Origin: Anaerolineales bacterium UBA4826
Lineage (GTDB): Bacteria > Chloroflexota > Anaerolineae > UBA4142
Length of the DNA: 13,965 bases
Direction of reading: 5' to 3'
Assembly (NCBI GenBank): GCA_002400365.1
Contig: DHFK01000243.1
Coordinates: 26,841 to 40,805, forward strand
The notes beneath the pieces are model-generated. The model was not told the origin of the DNA. It saw only the letters and a list, made by a program, of their open reading frames with translations, and did not search any database. The position numbers were made by a program, and so were the translations under genes. Position 1 is the first letter of the stretch. Each line of letters starts with the position of its first letter. Shown piece by piece: positions 13,301 through 13,965 of this stretch.

Positions 13301-13962
13301 GGACCAAAGCGCGGTTGGGTGTCGAAAAAGGAATAGAGCTTAGAGATTAGAGATTGGTACGCGGTTTCTTTTTCTAGCGCGGTGTCGTCGAACAACTCCA
13401 TAAAGGGCGCGAACGCCGGGTTCACATTCGCGAGCCAGAGCATCAGCATCTCTTCGAGAATGATGTGGCGATGCGGCACGCCGTCGGTTGCGCTGTTGAG
13501 AAAGGTCACCGCGTCAACCTTGCCGCGATACACCGCGACGTTGGGAAACTCGTCCGCGAATTTTTCCAGCGCTGCATCTACTGCCGCCTTGCCCAACGCG
13601 TGGTTCAGCCAATCGAGCGCGCTTGCCAGCGCATGCGGATTGACCTGCCGGCGATACTGGGCGGCAACGTAATGCAGCAACTCGTCAATCAAGCCCATCG
13701 CGTTCAATTGCCCTGCCTTGACCGCTTGCTCCGGATGGTTGACGAGGTCGCGCTGGACATTCATCTTTTGCGCGAACACGCGCGCGGCGTAAAAGTTCGC
13801 CAAGAGGACGTTGCCGCTTAGCGCGAACAGCGTTTCGTCGAAATGATAGCGGTCGCGCGCGCGGCGGGAAACGTGAAATTCAAAAAGGAAAGGATGAAGG
13901 ATGAAGGATGAAGGATGAAAGAAAAACCTTCCGCCTTCCGCTTTCTGGCTCCTGCTCCGCAA
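10372..13962 (-). CDS. Large GH13 alpha-amylase-family glycoside hydrolase (5' end uncertain)
   Basis: The frame spans 1196 residues and is open to the window edge; numbering is from TTG 13962-13960. A helical N-terminal region of about 320 residues (SRRARDRYHFDETLF...) precedes the GH13 barrel. Barrel motifs: LLAQRGLTGLWLIGVWQRSP, DMVPNH (Asp421, region I), RLDAAM (nucleophile Asp541, region II), LLLAEAF (acid/base Glu606, region III) and MSNPDE (Asp667, region IV). All three catalytic acids are present, but region IV has NPD where most GH13 enzymes have NHD. About 300 mostly helical, Arg/Ala-rich residues follow the barrel and its beta domain. The family acts on alpha-glucans, by hydrolysis or glucosyl transfer. 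No signal peptide is evident, so it is probably intracellular. The first 25 or so residues are read from a 7-nt tandem repeat, and no ATG, GTG or TTG occurs between the repeat and the conserved start, so the true start is unclear. Confidence 0.87.
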   Translation of the reverse strand: MRSRSQKAEGGRFFFHPSSFILHPFLFEFHVSRRARDRYHFDETLFALSGNVLLANFYAARVFAQKMNVQRDLVNHPEQAVKAGQLNAMGLIDELLHYVAAQYRRQVNPHALASALDWLNHALGKAAVDAALEKFADEFPNVAVYRGKVDAVTFLNSATDGVPHRHIILEEMLMLWLANVNPAFAPFMELFDDTALEKETAYQSLISKLYSFFDTQPRFGPDNQNLIDLLRAPARASPHSLQGQLEFIRTRWLTLIGPHLDRLLSSLDFSKEETKIVLLGPGEAQAPVFKRGAGGDASAEYERFSRDLDWMPRLVLIAKSTYVWLEQLSKKYQRAITRLDEIPDAELDLLAQRGLTGLWLIGVWQRSPASKRIKQLCGDASAEASAYSVYEYRVADDLGGDAAMENLKARAWQRGIRVASDMVPNHMGIDARWVIEHPDWFIASDHSPFPAYTFNGPNLSPDPRVGIYLEDHYYNRTDAAVVFKRVDHWTGSEKYIYHGNDGTSFPWNDTAQLDFLNPDAREAVIQTILRVARQFPIIRLDAAMTLAKRHYQRLWFPQPGTGGDIPSRADFALTKEQFDAAMPQEFWREVVDRVAIEVPDTLLLAEAFWLMEGYFVRTLGMHRVYNSAFMHMLRDEQNAKYRSVIKNTLEFDPEILKRYVNFMSNPDERTAVDQFGKDDQYFGVCALMATLPGLPMFGHGQIEGFAERYGMEFRRALWDEQPDEHLVARHAREIFPLLHRRHLFANVENFGLYDFFAPDGVVCEDVFAYSNRIGEERALVIYHNRSAQVAGWVRTSAAYRDKAEGKLVQKNLGEGLALSNDADDFFLFRDQVTGLEYIRSGKELCERGLYVELGAYQRHVFLDWRAARDNPRQPYAQLARFLNGRGVPSIDEALRETILQAVHQPFRELVNAQTLRKLVNARARGLRGRDLPGRLRARRRPSGSSPQTALLDEVEQKYLRLAHAAKRFSGGVGAENEMAQQARRELEALFRLSALRAPAKAPRGFAPALKYARAQLADDAAWATMCAWVLVHALGKAQFESDFAPRSRSWIDEWLLGKLIADALRDFGMSDAQAAQAVAAIKLMTTHQQWHAWREARKGRARRVLQAWLEDAETAQFLQVNRYNDILWFNKEAFEALVGWMYAAAAVSLGADGARTRNAIAKAIGAAYDAAKALLRGEKKSKYQVERLLAALSQEE
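11161..11177. repeat. Perfect 17-nt palindrome inside the amylase coding region
   Basis: GCGACCTG (11161-11168) and CAGGTCGC (11170-11177) are perfect reverse complements around one central base. It encodes part of an Arg/Gly-rich patch (RGRDLPGRLRARRR) in the C-terminal extension, which looks unlike its helical surroundings. It may be a small palindromic repeat that inserted in frame. Confidence 0.6.
13891..13918 (-). repeat. Four perfect tandem copies of a 7-nt unit at the amylase 5' end
   Basis: AGGATGA is repeated exactly four times on the plus strand (TCATCCT on the coding strand). Seven is not a multiple of three, so each gain or loss of a unit would change the frame between any upstream start and the amylase body. 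The unit encodes the HPSSFILHP stretch in the present frame. Confidence 0.9.
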
Positions 13963-13965
13963 ATT

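Overview
The window looks like chromosomal DNA from a GC-rich environmental bacterium, most plausibly an Anaerolineae-type member of the Chloroflexota. That placement is an inference from the gene families (large GH13 amylase, stacked toxin-antitoxin pairs, DIP1984-family protein), from AT-rich intergenic repeats that run into coding ends, and from strong GCG/CGC codon use. No rRNA or standard tRNA gene is present to settle it.

Layout. (1) 2-2400, plus strand: the 3' end of rsmI, a sugar-phosphate nucleotidyltransferase with a C-terminal beta-helix, and a class I/II aminotransferase, closely spaced and ended by a strong intrinsic terminator (2412-2448). (2) 2514-4341, plus strand: a defence/stability island with its own extended -10 promoter. 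It holds a VapB-like antitoxin and PIN toxin (overlapping by 101 nt), then a coupled three-gene set: a small coiled-coil protein, a DUF6516/TumE-like protein and a 69-residue protein. (3) 4370-6982: clpB, only 28 nt after the last island gene, with no terminator or obvious promoter of its own. (4) 7049-7583, minus strand: a BrnT-type toxin and CopG-type antitoxin, convergent with clpB across a shared hairpin. (5) 7726-8160, plus strand: a MerR/excisionase-like HTH protein, divergent from the BrnT pair. The two facing promoters are close to sigma70 consensus (TTGACA-N17-TATAAT for the HTH gene) and only about 35 nt apart. (6) 8240-9420: a compact cassette of an 87-residue unknown protein, a DIP1984-family protein, and a roughly 370-nt structured non-coding stretch. 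Both genes carry a near-identical type of palindromic hairpin directly before the Shine-Dalgarno sequence. The non-coding stretch contains a tRNA-like T-arm, a D-arm-like segment and a duplicated 22-nt motif. (7) 9447-13962, minus strand: a very large GH13 amylase-family protein followed by an unrecognised 307-residue protein, coupled across 1 nt and ended by a bidirectional hairpin.

The most novel candidate is the 8240-9420 cassette: two small proteins plus a tRNA-mimicking RNA that resembles the YrlA class of bacterial Y RNAs, but with no Ro60 gene in the window. Next in interest are the clustering of three toxin-antitoxin loci around clpB and the frame conflict at the VapB/VapC junction.
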